Assembly (NCBI RefSeq): GCF_001417965.1
Contig: NW_018385463.1
Span: 163,711 to 227,710 of the forward strand
DNA: 64,000 nt
Origin: Exaiptasia diaphana
Taxonomy: Eukaryota; Cnidaria; Anthozoa; Actiniaria; Aiptasiidae
Reading direction: 5' to 3'
A program made the position numbers and the translations under genes. Shown piece by piece: positions 35,301-45,357 of the stretch. Positions within the stretch are counted from its first letter, which is position 1. Each line of letters starts with the position of its first letter. The notes under the pieces were generated by a model, which was given only the letters and a program-made list of their open reading frames with translations, did no database searches and was not told the origin of the DNA.

Positions 35301-37864
35301 ACCAACTTTATATTTACTCATCCTTCCTCACTCTTACTTTAGCGTAGAGTTTGTGAACATTTTTTTTTATCATTATGATCTTTTTTGCCATATTCCTTAG
35401 TTTGCTTTATTCATTTTTTATGTCAATATATTGTAATAATAGTGTATGCGGGAGCACATTACTAATTATTGATTATTAATTATTAATGGCATGGCTCCTT
35501 TTAATGGTACTTCATAGCGCATCATCAGACATTGAAGGCATTCCAGAAAGTACCTGAAGAAGAGAAACATCTCGACGCCATGTTGGATGAATGAGCAACT
35601 GAAACTTTCCATTCACCATGGCGGCTATGACGACCCGAGAATAGTATTCGCTAATAATAAACAAAATGGTTCCTTTTTTAGGCATTGCGCAGGGCTCAAT
35701 TCTTTCAACCTACTTATGCAGCCACTTTTACAACCACATGGAGAAACGATACTTAAAAACCTTCACAAAAGACGACTCCTCGCTATTAATGCGATGGGTG
35801 GATGACTTCCTGTTCATGACACCAACCCAGGCAAAAGCAGATGCATTTCTGTCAACTATGCATGCTGGGATACCTAAATATGGCTGCCAAATAAGTGCCA
35901 AGAAGACTCTTGTCAATTTCAACACTACGACCGGGATCCCTGTGCGATGTATCAGTCAGGACCAGGGATTTCCATGGTGTGGGTTTTTGTTTCATTCTAA
36001 GATGTTAGATGTTGGACTCGATTATTCGCGATATCAAGGTTTGTTTTTAGTATTTTTTTCTATTTTAATCACCTGTAGGTAGTTTTCGTGAGCTTTAACA
36101 TTATGTGCCTCTGCCCGGGAATGGTGAACATTGTATCTAAGGTACCATCTGGCAGCTATTCCACTCCTTTCCCCCACTACATTTTTGTCTTTTTCTTTCT
36201 TTATTTCAGAGTTGTATGCGTTCTTTGTTTTGCATTTCCAAATGCCCAATTTTATGGCCCCTACAAGAGCGCTCTGCATTCCCGAGGACGTTTGTTGTTG
36301 AGTTGATATTGTTTTGTTGTATTCCAGATGTTAATCCAAGGAAAATATTTCCGAAAACGCGCCAGTGTAATAATTCACAAGTACTGCTGAGCAAATTAAG
36401 GTTAGTATTCTTTGGGAAAAAATAAAAAGTTACGTTTTGGGAATCTTTCTCCTTTTTATTGAGGGACATCATTTTGTAAATTTTCTAAACGTATTATAAT
36501 CAGAAAAAAAATATAACCTCTTATCATTTCTTGCGTATGGCCTTATTACTAATGCGATTGGTTCAAAATCAAAGATGGCGATTTTTCGTATCATTTTTGT
36601 GAGAAAATCGCTCAAGGATTCTCGAATGCTTGTTAAAAAAAAAAAAACACGATAAAGCGTCATGATGGTTTTGTCTCAATGATCATCATTATTTCCTTGA
36701 TTGTCTTCTCATCGCACATGATTCTGAGCTGGAAAATTTCTCTTGTAGTTTCAGCGCGCGAAACAAATGTCATCCTCTTCTTCTTGACTTGCAAATCAAT
36801 AGTCAAGATACTGTGCAGAAAAACCTCTACGAGATGTTTTATTGGTTGGCCTGCAAGTTCTACCTGTTATGCCGTAATTGCCCTCAAGGTCAGTACATTT
36901 ATTTGCAATAAGCGATCTCAGGTTCTTTTCTGCTTTAATTCTGGTCAAGGTTCGTCCAACTAAAACTGAGCTCTTAGTTTAGCTTACAAAATATTTTATG
37001 ATGTTCCTTACTTTATATTCTAAAACATTATTGAACCATTATTGGTTCATTATAGCTCTTATTGAAATCAGCTTATTCTGATGATTAAAGCACAACTTTT
37101 TTTATTCTTTCTACTGTTAAAGATAAAATGTAGCAATAGACCTACGATCGTTGCCCAAATAGCTTGGACCGTACAATTATTTGTCTCCAGCCTAACATTT
37201 TTCTCCTTTATTTTTACACATTTTCCTCACTTAGCCCCCTTTCATCAATGTTGGGTCTTGTTTTGGATGCTTGTGTACTATGGCAACATGATCAATGCAT
37301 TGCATTTAGGGGGTCAGGGGGGATGAAATTGTCTGCGGGTGTTGCTTAAAATGAGGAAATTCGCTGGAATGGTCCAAGGATTTTGTCAACGATTGTAATC
37401 GGCTAACGCGTTGCTATAAACGTTTCCACCCAATTCAAACCACTCGGGTGTACGTTTCATTGTTCGTTGTATTTTCATTTCACAGTTGAATTCAACAGCA
37501 AAAGTTCATTTTCCCACAGGATTTGAATTGGGTGGTAACGTACATAGCAACGCGTCAGCCGATTAGGTCTATTTACTGTTATTGACATATTTTTACCCTT
37601 TCAGACATCGTAGTTCTCAAATTATCACGGCTAATATGTTCCTTTACAAAACGAAAGTTTCGAAAACTGAACAGCAAAGAGAGAGGATCCCTAATAAAGG
37701 AAGGGGAGATCAAGTGGGTGTTTTACCAAGCATTCACGAGATGCCTTAAAAGAAAACATCTATTTAAAGATATCGTCAAAACACTCAGGAAACTTAGTGG
37801 GAAACTGCTTGCGAACAAACCAAATCGTCCTAAGCTGGACTATAGAAACCCCCTGTCAGTCTGA
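31371..37864 (+). CDS. TERT: Telomerase reverse transcriptase (TERT), seven coding exons
   Basis: Catalytic subunit of telomerase. Exons: 31371-31891, 32812-34666, 35116-35257, 35682-36038, 36328-36400, 36755-36888 and 37605-37864, all GT-AG with matching phases, about 1113 aa (human 1132). Exon 1 is the TEN domain, with VGDDLMIHLLKDVALFV and YMQVSGQPMYNL. Exon 2 has a basic NLS-like linker (KKRKRN, PAKKRRL), then the RNA-binding domain (RLPRRYLNMRELF; FWGTDANKRAFYKSLQRFI) and RT motif 1 (FYYRKPTWRTIQSFGI), motif 2 (SRMRFLPKASSVRPIVNM) and motif A (VDINKCFDSI). Exon 4 has motif B' (GIAQGSILSTYLCS, built across the junction), motif C (RWVDDFLFMTP), D (YGCQISAKKTLVNF) and E (FPWCGFLF). Exon 6 (KCHPLLLDLQINS) and exon 7 (KWVFYQAF) are the C-terminal extension. 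All three catalytic Asp are present. Exon 5 rests on phase and length only. The stretch joining exons 6 and 7 is about 13 residues shorter than human, so a microexon may be missing. Confidence 0.95.
32309..32334. repeat. (TA)n microsatellite in TERT intron 1
   Basis: About 13 TA units in intron 1 of TERT. Confidence 0.8.
32561..32730. mobile_element. MITE with 24-bp perfect inverted repeats in TERT intron 1
   Basis: The ends begin TAGAGCGGATTTCGTATGAG and are mirrored exactly at 32707-32730. The outermost TA pair fits a TA target duplication (Tc1/mariner type). The interior has a small tandem series of GGTTACCGCAC-like words. It is inserted about 80 bp upstream of TERT exon 2 and leaves the acceptor intact. 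Confidence 0.8.
37391..37573. mobile_element. MITE family M1, copy B (TERT last intron)
   Basis: Same internal words as copy A (CACCCAATTCAAACCACTCG; GATTTGAATTGGGTGG), with the right end GCCGATTAGGTCTATT intact and the left end worn. It ends only about 31 bp before TERT exon 7. Confidence 0.75.
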
Positions 37865-38510
37865 TAGTAAGTAGTGTTACTCGTGAACTGCCACTGGTAC
37901 TTATATATTATTTTGAGTTATATTAAGTCAAATTGTGAAATAGTTGACATTATGTCAATTAGATCGCTGTCTTACAGCTTTTTCAATAAGTTGTTCAGTT
38001 TAGAAATATGTTTTTTCACTTTTAGAAATAAGTTGCTCAGTTTTCAAATAAGTTGGAAAATTGCAGTCTAAAATTCACGGGGGTTTTGGAAACTATTTAC
38101 ATTTTATATTTGGGTAAAAGTTTGTTCAAGTGCAGACACAAACATGTCAGTATCTATAACTATTGTAAGACGATTGGTTCTTGCCCACCCTGAATTGCAT
38201 GACAGTTACTTAGTTTTGGCACGCTTTTGTAATTTCAAATGAAGTTACTAAGTAGTTGATTAATTCAAATTAAATTATCTAACTATTTCACAATTTGACT
38301 TAATAATAATTAATTCATAATACATAACAGTATGTGAATGTACTCCCGATGTAATTTACGTGCTGGCTGTTGACTTTGTTTACTAAAAAGTAATTTTTTA
38401 ATTACTTATTCTTGGAAACTTAAAACTGTGTTCTTAGGCGACTATTTGCCATCGATTCAACTACAGTATTGACTAAATAGTAATGAATTTTCGTGCACTC
38501 TAGTGTTGGT
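37865..38510. other. Convergent spacer between TERT and TPR-CHAT
   Basis: About 650 bp between the TERT stop (plus strand) and the TPR-CHAT stop (minus strand). AT-rich; both 3' UTRs must lie here, possibly overlapping. No clear AATAAA was found for TERT. Confidence 0.5.
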
Positions 38511-41500
38511 TCATACATCAATTGTAACGTCCTCACCGATTAAGAAGAATGGAGCCCAGTACATAGGCCTACTGTAACGCTCTATGTCACGCATTTCCTT
38601 CATTGCTTGCTGAAGGCTTACGCTTGCTTTCTCTCCGCGCTTCAAGTGACCATAGAACTTTTCCATGAAGACTCTAGTGCCAAGGTCATCCACGGCCCAT
38701 AGGGATGCGACTACAGCAAGCGCACCCGCTGCAAAGAAAGCTCGACTCATTCCAACTACACCCTCTGACTTGATTTCACCACGCCCACTGTGACAGCAAC
38801 TCAATACGACTAGTTTAGCGCGTAGACCAATCTCCTGCACTTCGTTGATAGTCAGTAAGTAGTCGTTTTCGTCTGGGACTCTTCCAGCTTCGAGCTGATC
38901 AATGTCTGGGCTGAGAACTATCTCCCCTCTTTCTGCATCGCCATGTGCAGCAAAGTGAACCACTGCGACATCTCTAGTCCGAAGTCGCGTCTTGATAGTC
39001 TGTTTGGTTGCTTGAGGGCCTATTGTTAACAATGAGCAAATTCAAGAAAAAAGGCAAAAAAATTGCACTTTTCAACTTTTTTACAGCGCAAGTCATGCAT
39101 TTTTAACTTAAATGGGACACACTGCTTACCAGTTCTGAGATAAAAAAATTGATTTGCATTTGTATCTTCTGATCTAAAAGCATTTGAAACTCATTACTCA
39201 TGCCCAGGCCTACGGGTCGTAAGCTGCAAAATGAAACTTGTGTAGCTTTTTGTTTATTTCCAAGTCAAAAGTTTGTTTTCTTCACATTATCCTTTTAATA
39301 TAAATTCCCTATAGGAAGTTGTCAGTTGCACTTTAAATAAAATGTCTCTTTTTGAATAATAAAATTATTTTGCAAGTCCCGTCTGGATCAGTTTTCTAAC
39401 TGAAATGTTTTTGCTGGAAATTTACTTCAAATTACTTTTGAAGAAAATGAATCCGTCTCTCTCCTTGACCTCTTTTTTCAGTCCTTCACTATAGTTGTAC
39501 GATATAAGGAAAAATAATGGAATGCAAATATTACCTGTCAATGGAGTCACTCCAAGAACTTTAGCAATACTTTTCGCTTCTTTCCTGGCATTTGGCAATG
39601 AGGCGAAATTTCTTTTTTCGCCTTTATACATTCTTTCGCCAGTGACGTCGGGATCTCCAATGATGAGAGCACCTTTCACTTGTCCTCGAGATTTAATTGA
39701 ATTGGGTTCTCTCAGAATTTTCAATGTCGTGAGGGACGGAGCAAGTCGAATGGGCTTGTTTTCTGACAAGTAATTGTTCGTTCGTGGATTACGTAAGGCT
39801 GAAAATGGAACTTTGAACAGCGGTCCATCTGGAATGATGATGATTTCATCTCCTGTCAGCTTATCCTCGACGGGAGTTATCAGAGCATCATAAAGAACCT
39901 CAAGGTAATCTTCTTCTATTTCTTCTTCTTTGAAATCGTATGCGTTTCTGCCCATCGATCTATCTTCGCATTCTGTCGCTCCTCTAACAGACATGGTCTT
40001 GTACGCTTTGTCAACGAGAGTGTCTAATGTGCTGTCTTTATCATCCGCAAGACTCAATTCTGTTATTTTCTTCCCATCGAAGTGGGTTTTCCTCTCCGAA
40101 TCCAGAACCCATGTTCCGATTCCTGATATAATATCACCCGGTTTGCTGCGAGGAATCAAAAACTTGGAATAAAACAGAAGGCATGAGGATTGAGGTAGCA
40201 AAACTTCACCCTTGATGTCGGAGGGAAAAAGAAAATCTTTAGAAGGATTCCTTTGCAGTCCGTACTTTTGTTTTAGTAAGTCTTCCAGTGCTCGTCCGCG
40301 GGTCTTCTCAGATACAAGAAGCGTTTCCTCCGGGCCTGTTTCGTCTGTTGCGATGTATTTTCCGATGAGCAATTGGTAAGTATGGATATATGTGTCCACA
40401 ATAGAGACTTTGAATGCATCTTCAAATTCTTCTCCTAAATTGTGAAACAACCACTCATTGCATTTGATGCTCTCCAGGAAATAATCCTCTGATTGTTTCA
40501 TAGCAGCAAGAGCGTTTGCTTCATCGACCGCTTCTTTAAACTGCATGCTCAAGTGATGGCAACAAATACCTAAGGTTAAACAGGTAACGGCTTCTCCTTG
40601 CTTGTCATCTAGTTCTTTTGCGATTTGTAAACTTCTTTGAAACTGTTTTTGTGCTTTATCGTATTTCTTCCCGAAAAGGAATACATCACCTTTATTCTGA
40701 CGAGCTCTGCTTTCTCCGACTTTATCTTTGATCTCTAAAGAAATTTCTAGATCTTTTTCATGATTCTTCATAGCGTCTTCGTATTTTTCTTTTCTTTCGT
40801 AGCATTTTCCCAAGCCTCCAAACGCTCTTGCTTCTTGTTGTTTGCAGCCTGTCGATTCCGCAATTTTTAAACTTGATTCGTAGTGTTTGATCGCTTCATC
40901 TTCTTTCCCTTGAATATAACAAATATCTCCTAACCTCTGGTGGGCGTCTGCTTCTGCTATTTTATCTTCAATTTCCTTGGCGATTTGTAAAAATTCGGTA
41001 AAGTATGATTTAGCTGCAGTATGTTTTCCTACGTGTTGATAACACATGCCAAAGTTTCTCTTCACAGTTCCTTCTAAGCGTCTGTCTCCAAGCTCTTTAG
41101 CAGCAGCTAAGGCCCTCTGTTGATGCTCAATAGCTTTGTTGAACTGCCCATATGATAGACAATTACTTCCTAGGTTGGAAGTAGCTTCGGCTTTTATATG
41201 TTTGTTTTTAGAAATCTCCAAAAGCTTGTGGTTGGTCCTTTCGAAGCGTGGTTTACCCCGTGTAAAATGAGAACCGGCTAAATCTCTGTAAGCCGCTATT
41301 TCACTATATGAATCGCTTAGCTCCCATGCGATGTGCAATTGCCGCAACAATTTTTTTTCAGCATCTTCTGGTTTTCCAAGCATATTGCTGGCATTTCCAA
41401 GGCTTCCAAGGGCCCTCCCTTCTCCACGTATATCACCTATCTCTACAGCGATGTCTAAAGCATCTTGGGCATATTCAAACGCCTTTTGTAGATTTCCCAT

Positions 41501-42018
41501 TTTAAAAAGCACATTGGATATGTCACAATAGCACATTCCTTCTCCTTTTTTGTCGCCAATATCTTTTACGATTCGAAGACTTTCTTCGTGGTACTCAAGT
41601 GCCTCTTTGAGTCTGGCTAACTGCTCATGAGCCACACCCAGATTTGTGTAAGCACATCTTTCTCCAAATTTGTCAGCTCTTTGTTTGGCAATTTTCAAGC
41701 TTATTTTGTGGTATTCGATCGCCTTCTCATACTTGCCTAATCCATAATAGGAGCAGCCTAGGTTTGTACAAGCTAGCTGTTTCTGTTCTTCGTTACTGGT
41801 TTTTGTAGCAATGTCTCTATAGTCTTCGAAGTGTTTAATTGCCGCGGGAAAGTCTCTATTCCTGTAAAACTTTACCCCATGATTAAAAGCCGTTTTCGCT
41901 TGTCTAGTTTTGGAATAAGAACGAAAGCTTCCTATATCTTCTTCATGCGGGATTTTGATGGCGTGAATATTTCCCATCTCCGGATCCATGTGATAATGTG
42001 ACATCTCTGGTAGTATTT
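38511..42018 (-). CDS. TPR-CHAT protein (TTC28-like repeats with caspase-like CHAT protease), intact copy
   Basis: Cytosolic TPR scaffold fused to a caspase-HetF-associated (CHAT) peptidase domain, about 992 aa from the ATG at 42004. Exons: 42018-39535 (with the ATG after an acceptor at 42018) and 39019-38511; donor GACAG/GTAATA and acceptor ACAATAG/GC join in phase as VTPLTGPQATKQ. The first ~500 residues are about a dozen 40-residue TPRs of the GPSM2/TTC28 type (AIEYHKISLKIAKQRADKFG, AKELGDRRLEG). The CHAT domain has the IIIIPDGPLFKVPFSALRNP strand, the catalytic His in VVHFAAHGD and the catalytic Cys in VVLSCCHSG, then SLWAVDD and YWAPFFLIG. Such genes are expanded in corals and are often annotated TTC28-like. 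By analogy with bacterial TPR-CHAT proteases the repeats may sense a partner and release proteolysis, but the substrate is unknown. A broken paralogue lies at 52.6-55.7 kb. Confidence 0.9.
38570..38791 (-). repeat. 222-bp tract identical to 52701-52922
   Basis: Within the CHAT exon, every base matches the broken copy at 52701-52922, and flanking positions differ at several sites. The TPR exons of the two copies are much more diverged. Confidence 0.9.
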
Positions 42019-42826
42019 CTTTAAGTAAGAAATGAAAAAAAAATATGATCTGGCTCATTGTAACGAAAGGCAGACTCAGTTTTTTCAACACTAAGAAGAA
42101 CAAATAAAACTGATAAATCTATGATCCTTTTATCAAAAGTGCAAATGAACTCCATTTTATCCAAAGTTGAGGGAAATCATCATGGTGATTTCATCGGAAA
42201 TCGGTTAAAAGCTCGTTTTTTTTTTCTTTAAAATCGGGAATTCATCCTATAAAAAAGTTTTTTTCTTCAAGAAACTGTTTTGATATGATTGTTTGTACTA
42301 GAATTTGAAAAATTTGGAGTTTGTTTACACTTTAAGATAGAGGGGTCGACTGCTCTCTCTGTATACATAAATATATATCATTTATACTATTACATTGTTA
42401 CTAAAAAGCCTTTTTTAAGGAGTACCAATAAAGTTTGTATTGTATTGTATTCACACCGGACGCGGTTGTCGCAATATGACATATGCAGCGACACTCAAAG
42501 TATTGGCAAAATGGCTAAGTAGGACATGAAAATGTCATTGCTAATGCGGATTGCTCTAACAGTATTGCATTTTCATACTTTGAAATACCATAATTAGCGT
42601 AGTATTCATGCCGGATAACTTTTAGTTCTATGATCGGTTATTTATTTGTCGTTACGATGCGTTTAATGATTTTTATTCAATTAATTCCGAAGTTTGAGAT
42701 ATGCTTAGTTGATCAAAAAGCAACAATATTCCTTGTCTTTCAAGGTCCCTTCTATCTCATGCATGATTTGAAGTCAGTGTAAGTATATAAACGTGTCCGA
42801 TATATTTAGCGATAACATTCGATGTT
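42019..42826. other. Upstream region of TPR-CHAT, no gene seen
   Basis: AT-rich spacer with the acceptor of the TPR-CHAT coding exon at its edge. The 5' UTR exon should be here but was not identified. Confidence 0.4.
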
Positions 42827-43003
42827 TTAAAAGTCTTCTAATGGCCGCTTTCTTTTGTTTACGATCTCCGGGAATTCCTGAAGAATCTTAAAATGAGCTG
42901 GATCTACTCTCATAGGGGACGGGGTTGTTGTCTCGTAATATTTCGATCCCATGATGCCTTTCGTCTTACCTTCGATGATGTAGCCTTTTACTACTTTTTT
43001 CAT
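42827..43003 (-). CDS. Small basic ORF, possible terminal exon of the mucin-like gene
   Basis: A 58-codon open frame beginning MKKVVKGYIIEGKTKG, with ETTTPSPMRVDPAHF in the middle and ending in a basic NKRKRPLEDF tail. It lies just downstream of, and on the same strand as, the Thr-rich exon at 43127. That exon ends in a GTAAGT donor with one base left over. Weak AG acceptors at about 42990 would join in the frame used here, so it could be a last exon. No homologue recognised. It may equally be a chance ORF. Confidence 0.3.
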   Translation of the reverse strand: MKKVVKGYIIEGKTKGIMGSKYYETTTPSPMRVDPAHFKILQEFPEIVNKRKRPLEDF

Positions 43004-43126
43004 TTAGTTATAAAGGTTTTTTTTATGTTTTGTTTTGTTTTTGTTTTTTTGTAAACAAGCTCATTAGATGTACTATAGAAGATTTCGTTTGAATGCCATA
43101 GCAAGCATTGATTTAAGGAAACTTAC

Positions 43127-43871
43127 TAGTTGTGGTTGAAGGCTGTGTTATAGTAGACGCTTCAGTGGTAGTTGAAGGCTGTGTTGTAGTAGACGCTTCA
43201 GTNNNNNNNNNNNNNNNNNNNNNNNNNNNNNNNNNNNNNNNNNNNNNNNNNNNNNNNNNNNNNNNNNNNNNNNNNNNNNNNNNNNNNNNNNNNNNNNNNN
43301 NNNNNNNNNNNNNNNNNNNNNNNNNNNNNNNNNNNNNNNNNNNNNNNNNNNNNNNNNNNNNNNNNNNNNNNNNNNNNNNNNNNNNNNNNNNNNNNNNNNN
43401 NNNNNNNNNNNNNNNNNNNNNNNNNNNNNNNNNNNNNNNNNNNNNNNNNNNNNNNNNNNNNNNNNNNNNNNNNNNNNNNNNNNNNNNNNNNNNNNNNNNN
43501 NNNNNNNNNNNNNNNNNNNNNNNNNNNNNNNNNNNNNNNNNNNNNNNNNNNNNNNNNNNNNNNNNNNNNNNNNNNNNNNNNNNNNNNNNNNNNNNNNNNN
43601 NNNNNNNNNNNNNNNNNNNNNNNNNNNNNNNNNNNNNNNNNNNNNNNNNNNNNNNNNNNNNNNNNNNNNNNNNNNNNNNNNNNNNNNNNNNNNNNNNNNN
43701 NNNNNNNNNNNNNNNNNNNNNNNNNNNNNNNNNNNNNNNNNNNNNNNNNNNNNNNTGTTGTAGTAGACGCTTCAGTTGTAGTTGAAGGCTCTGTTGTAGT
43801 AGACGCTTCAGTTGTAGTTGAAGGCTCTGTTGTAGTAGGCGCAAGAATACATTTCAGCCATGATGAAAATG
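43127..43871 (-). CDS. Mucin-like Thr/Ser-rich repeat exon (partly in an assembly gap)
   Basis: Open frame of 36-bp repeats coding the 12-residue unit PSTTTEASTTTE, interrupted by 553 Ns. On the low side it ends at a good donor (ACTA then GTAAGT, 43126). On the high side an acceptor (AACTGCAG at 43872) leads into AFSSWLKCILAPTTTEPS in the same frame. Dense Thr/Ser repeats suggest an O-glycosylated mucin-like or spacer segment of a secreted or surface protein. Its 5' flank resembles the promoter part of the cassette repeat found upstream, so transcription may begin nearby. Neither signal peptide nor functional domain is visible, so the host protein cannot be named. Copy number is unknown because of the gap. 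Confidence 0.5.
43203..43755. other. Assembly gap (553 Ns) inside the coding minisatellite
   Basis: Both gap edges carry the same 36-bp repeat, so the gap stands for an unresolved tandem array. Real length is unknown and may vary between individuals. Confidence 0.9.
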
Positions 43872-43916
43872 CTGCAGTTTTTGTGCATTCATACGATATC
43901 TGCTCTATTATAGCCA

Positions 43917-45357
43917 TTTATCAAAGTAGCCTGTGTAGCATATACAATGTATACACGCTAGAAATGACTTCAAGTTACTTGAATAAAGCTTTGACTCTAA
44001 CAACTATAAAACTGTACAACTATATAGTGAAAGTTCTGACTATTCGCTGAAAAAGCGAAAAATCGTTCACTACTCAGGTGGCTGATTGGAAAGGTTCTGT
44101 TGAAGCAAACAAAAGAGAGATATCAAGATATTGGACTTTATTGTGCTTTCGTCTGGATCAAAGTATAGTGTAACACTCTTGAGGAGTTTGGGCACGGGAA
44201 AAATGCACCTATACGTTGTATAAACTAGGAATTTACCTGAACGAAGCTTTGATTCTCACAAACAACTTTACAACTATATATAGAGAACTGAATATTCGCT
44301 GAGAACCTGTCCGCCAGACATAAATATATCACTAAAGAAGGAAGAACTCATCGGCTCAATGACCACAACATTTTACCGCATTATCAGAATAGCTGAATGC
44401 TCANTAGCAGTCTATACAATGTATACACGCTAGAAATGACTTCAAGTTACTTGAATAAAGCTTTGACTCTAACAACTATAAAACTGTACAACTATATAGT
44501 GAAAGTTCTGACTATTCGCTGAAAAAGCGAAAAATCGTTCACTACTCAGGTGGCTGATTGGAAAGGTTCTGTTGAAGCAAACAAAAGAGAGATATCAAGA
44601 TATTGGACTTTATTGTGCTTTCGTCTGGATCAAAGTAGCCTGTGTAGCAGTCTATACAATGTATACACGCTAGAAATGACTTCAAGTTACTTGAATAAAG
44701 CTTTGACTCTAACAACTATAAAACTGTACAACTATATAGTGAAAGTTCTGACTATTCGCTGAAAAAGCGAAAAATCGTTCACTACTCAGGTGGCTGATTG
44801 GAAAGGTTCTGTTGAAGCAAACAAAAGAGAGATATCAAGATATTGGACTTTATTGTGCTTTCGTCTGGATCAAAGTAGCCTGTGTAGCAGTCTATACAAT
44901 GTATACACGCTAGAAATGACTTCAAGTTACTTGAATAAAGCTTTGACTCTAACAACTATAAAACTGTACAACTATATAGTGAAAGTTCTGACTATTCGCT
45001 GAAAAAGCGAAAAATCGTTCACTACTCAGGTGGCTGATTGGAAAGGTTCTGTTGAAGCAAACAAAAGAGAGATATCAAGATATTGGACTTTATTGTGCTT
45101 TCGTCTGGATCAAAGTATAGTGTAACACTCTTGAGGAGTTTGGGCACGGGAAAAATGCACCTATACGTTGTATAAACTAGGAATTTACCTGAACGAAGCT
45201 TTGATTCTCACAAACAACTTTACAACTATATATAGAGAACTGAATATTCGCTGAGAACCTGTCCGCCAGACATAAATATATCACTAAAGAAGGAAGAACT
45301 CATCGGCTCAATGACCACAACATTTTACCGCATTATCAGAATAGCTGAATGCTCACC
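43917..45357. repeat. Higher-order tandem array of A (240-bp) and B (~240-bp) units
   Basis: The A unit starts at 43941, 44413, 44653 and 44893 (spacing 472, 240, 240). The B unit lies at about 44164-44403 and 45116-45357. The order is A-B-A-A-A-B and copies look essentially identical, so the expansion is very recent. An N at 44404 suggests the assembler struggled here. Short open frames starting MADWKGSVEANKRE on the plus strand merely repeat with the unit. On the minus strand each A unit keeps a polypyrimidine-CAG acceptor but has lost the ATG seen in related cassettes near 57.6 and 58.2 kb. Confidence 0.85.

Noticed and set aside
37164-37349. Open frame in the last TERT intron with a PNIFLLYFYTFSSL stretch that faintly resembles the missing linker
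   Set aside because: The resemblance is weak, it is hydrophobic in the wrong way, and the flanking splice sites do not give a clear in-phase exon; kept only as a possibility for the missing linker.
38511-42018. Recent bacterial origin of the TPR-CHAT gene
   Set aside because: It has introns, a host-like context and TTC28-type repeats; such genes are widespread in corals.
44550-45002. Two identical 70-codon plus-strand frames starting MADWKGSVEANKRE
   Set aside because: They repeat because the 240-bp DNA unit repeats; no domain, and the gene-like signals are on the other strand.
43917-45357. CRISPR-like or tRNA array
   Set aside because: The units are about 240 bp, contiguous and without spacers, in an animal genome; no tRNA folds seen.
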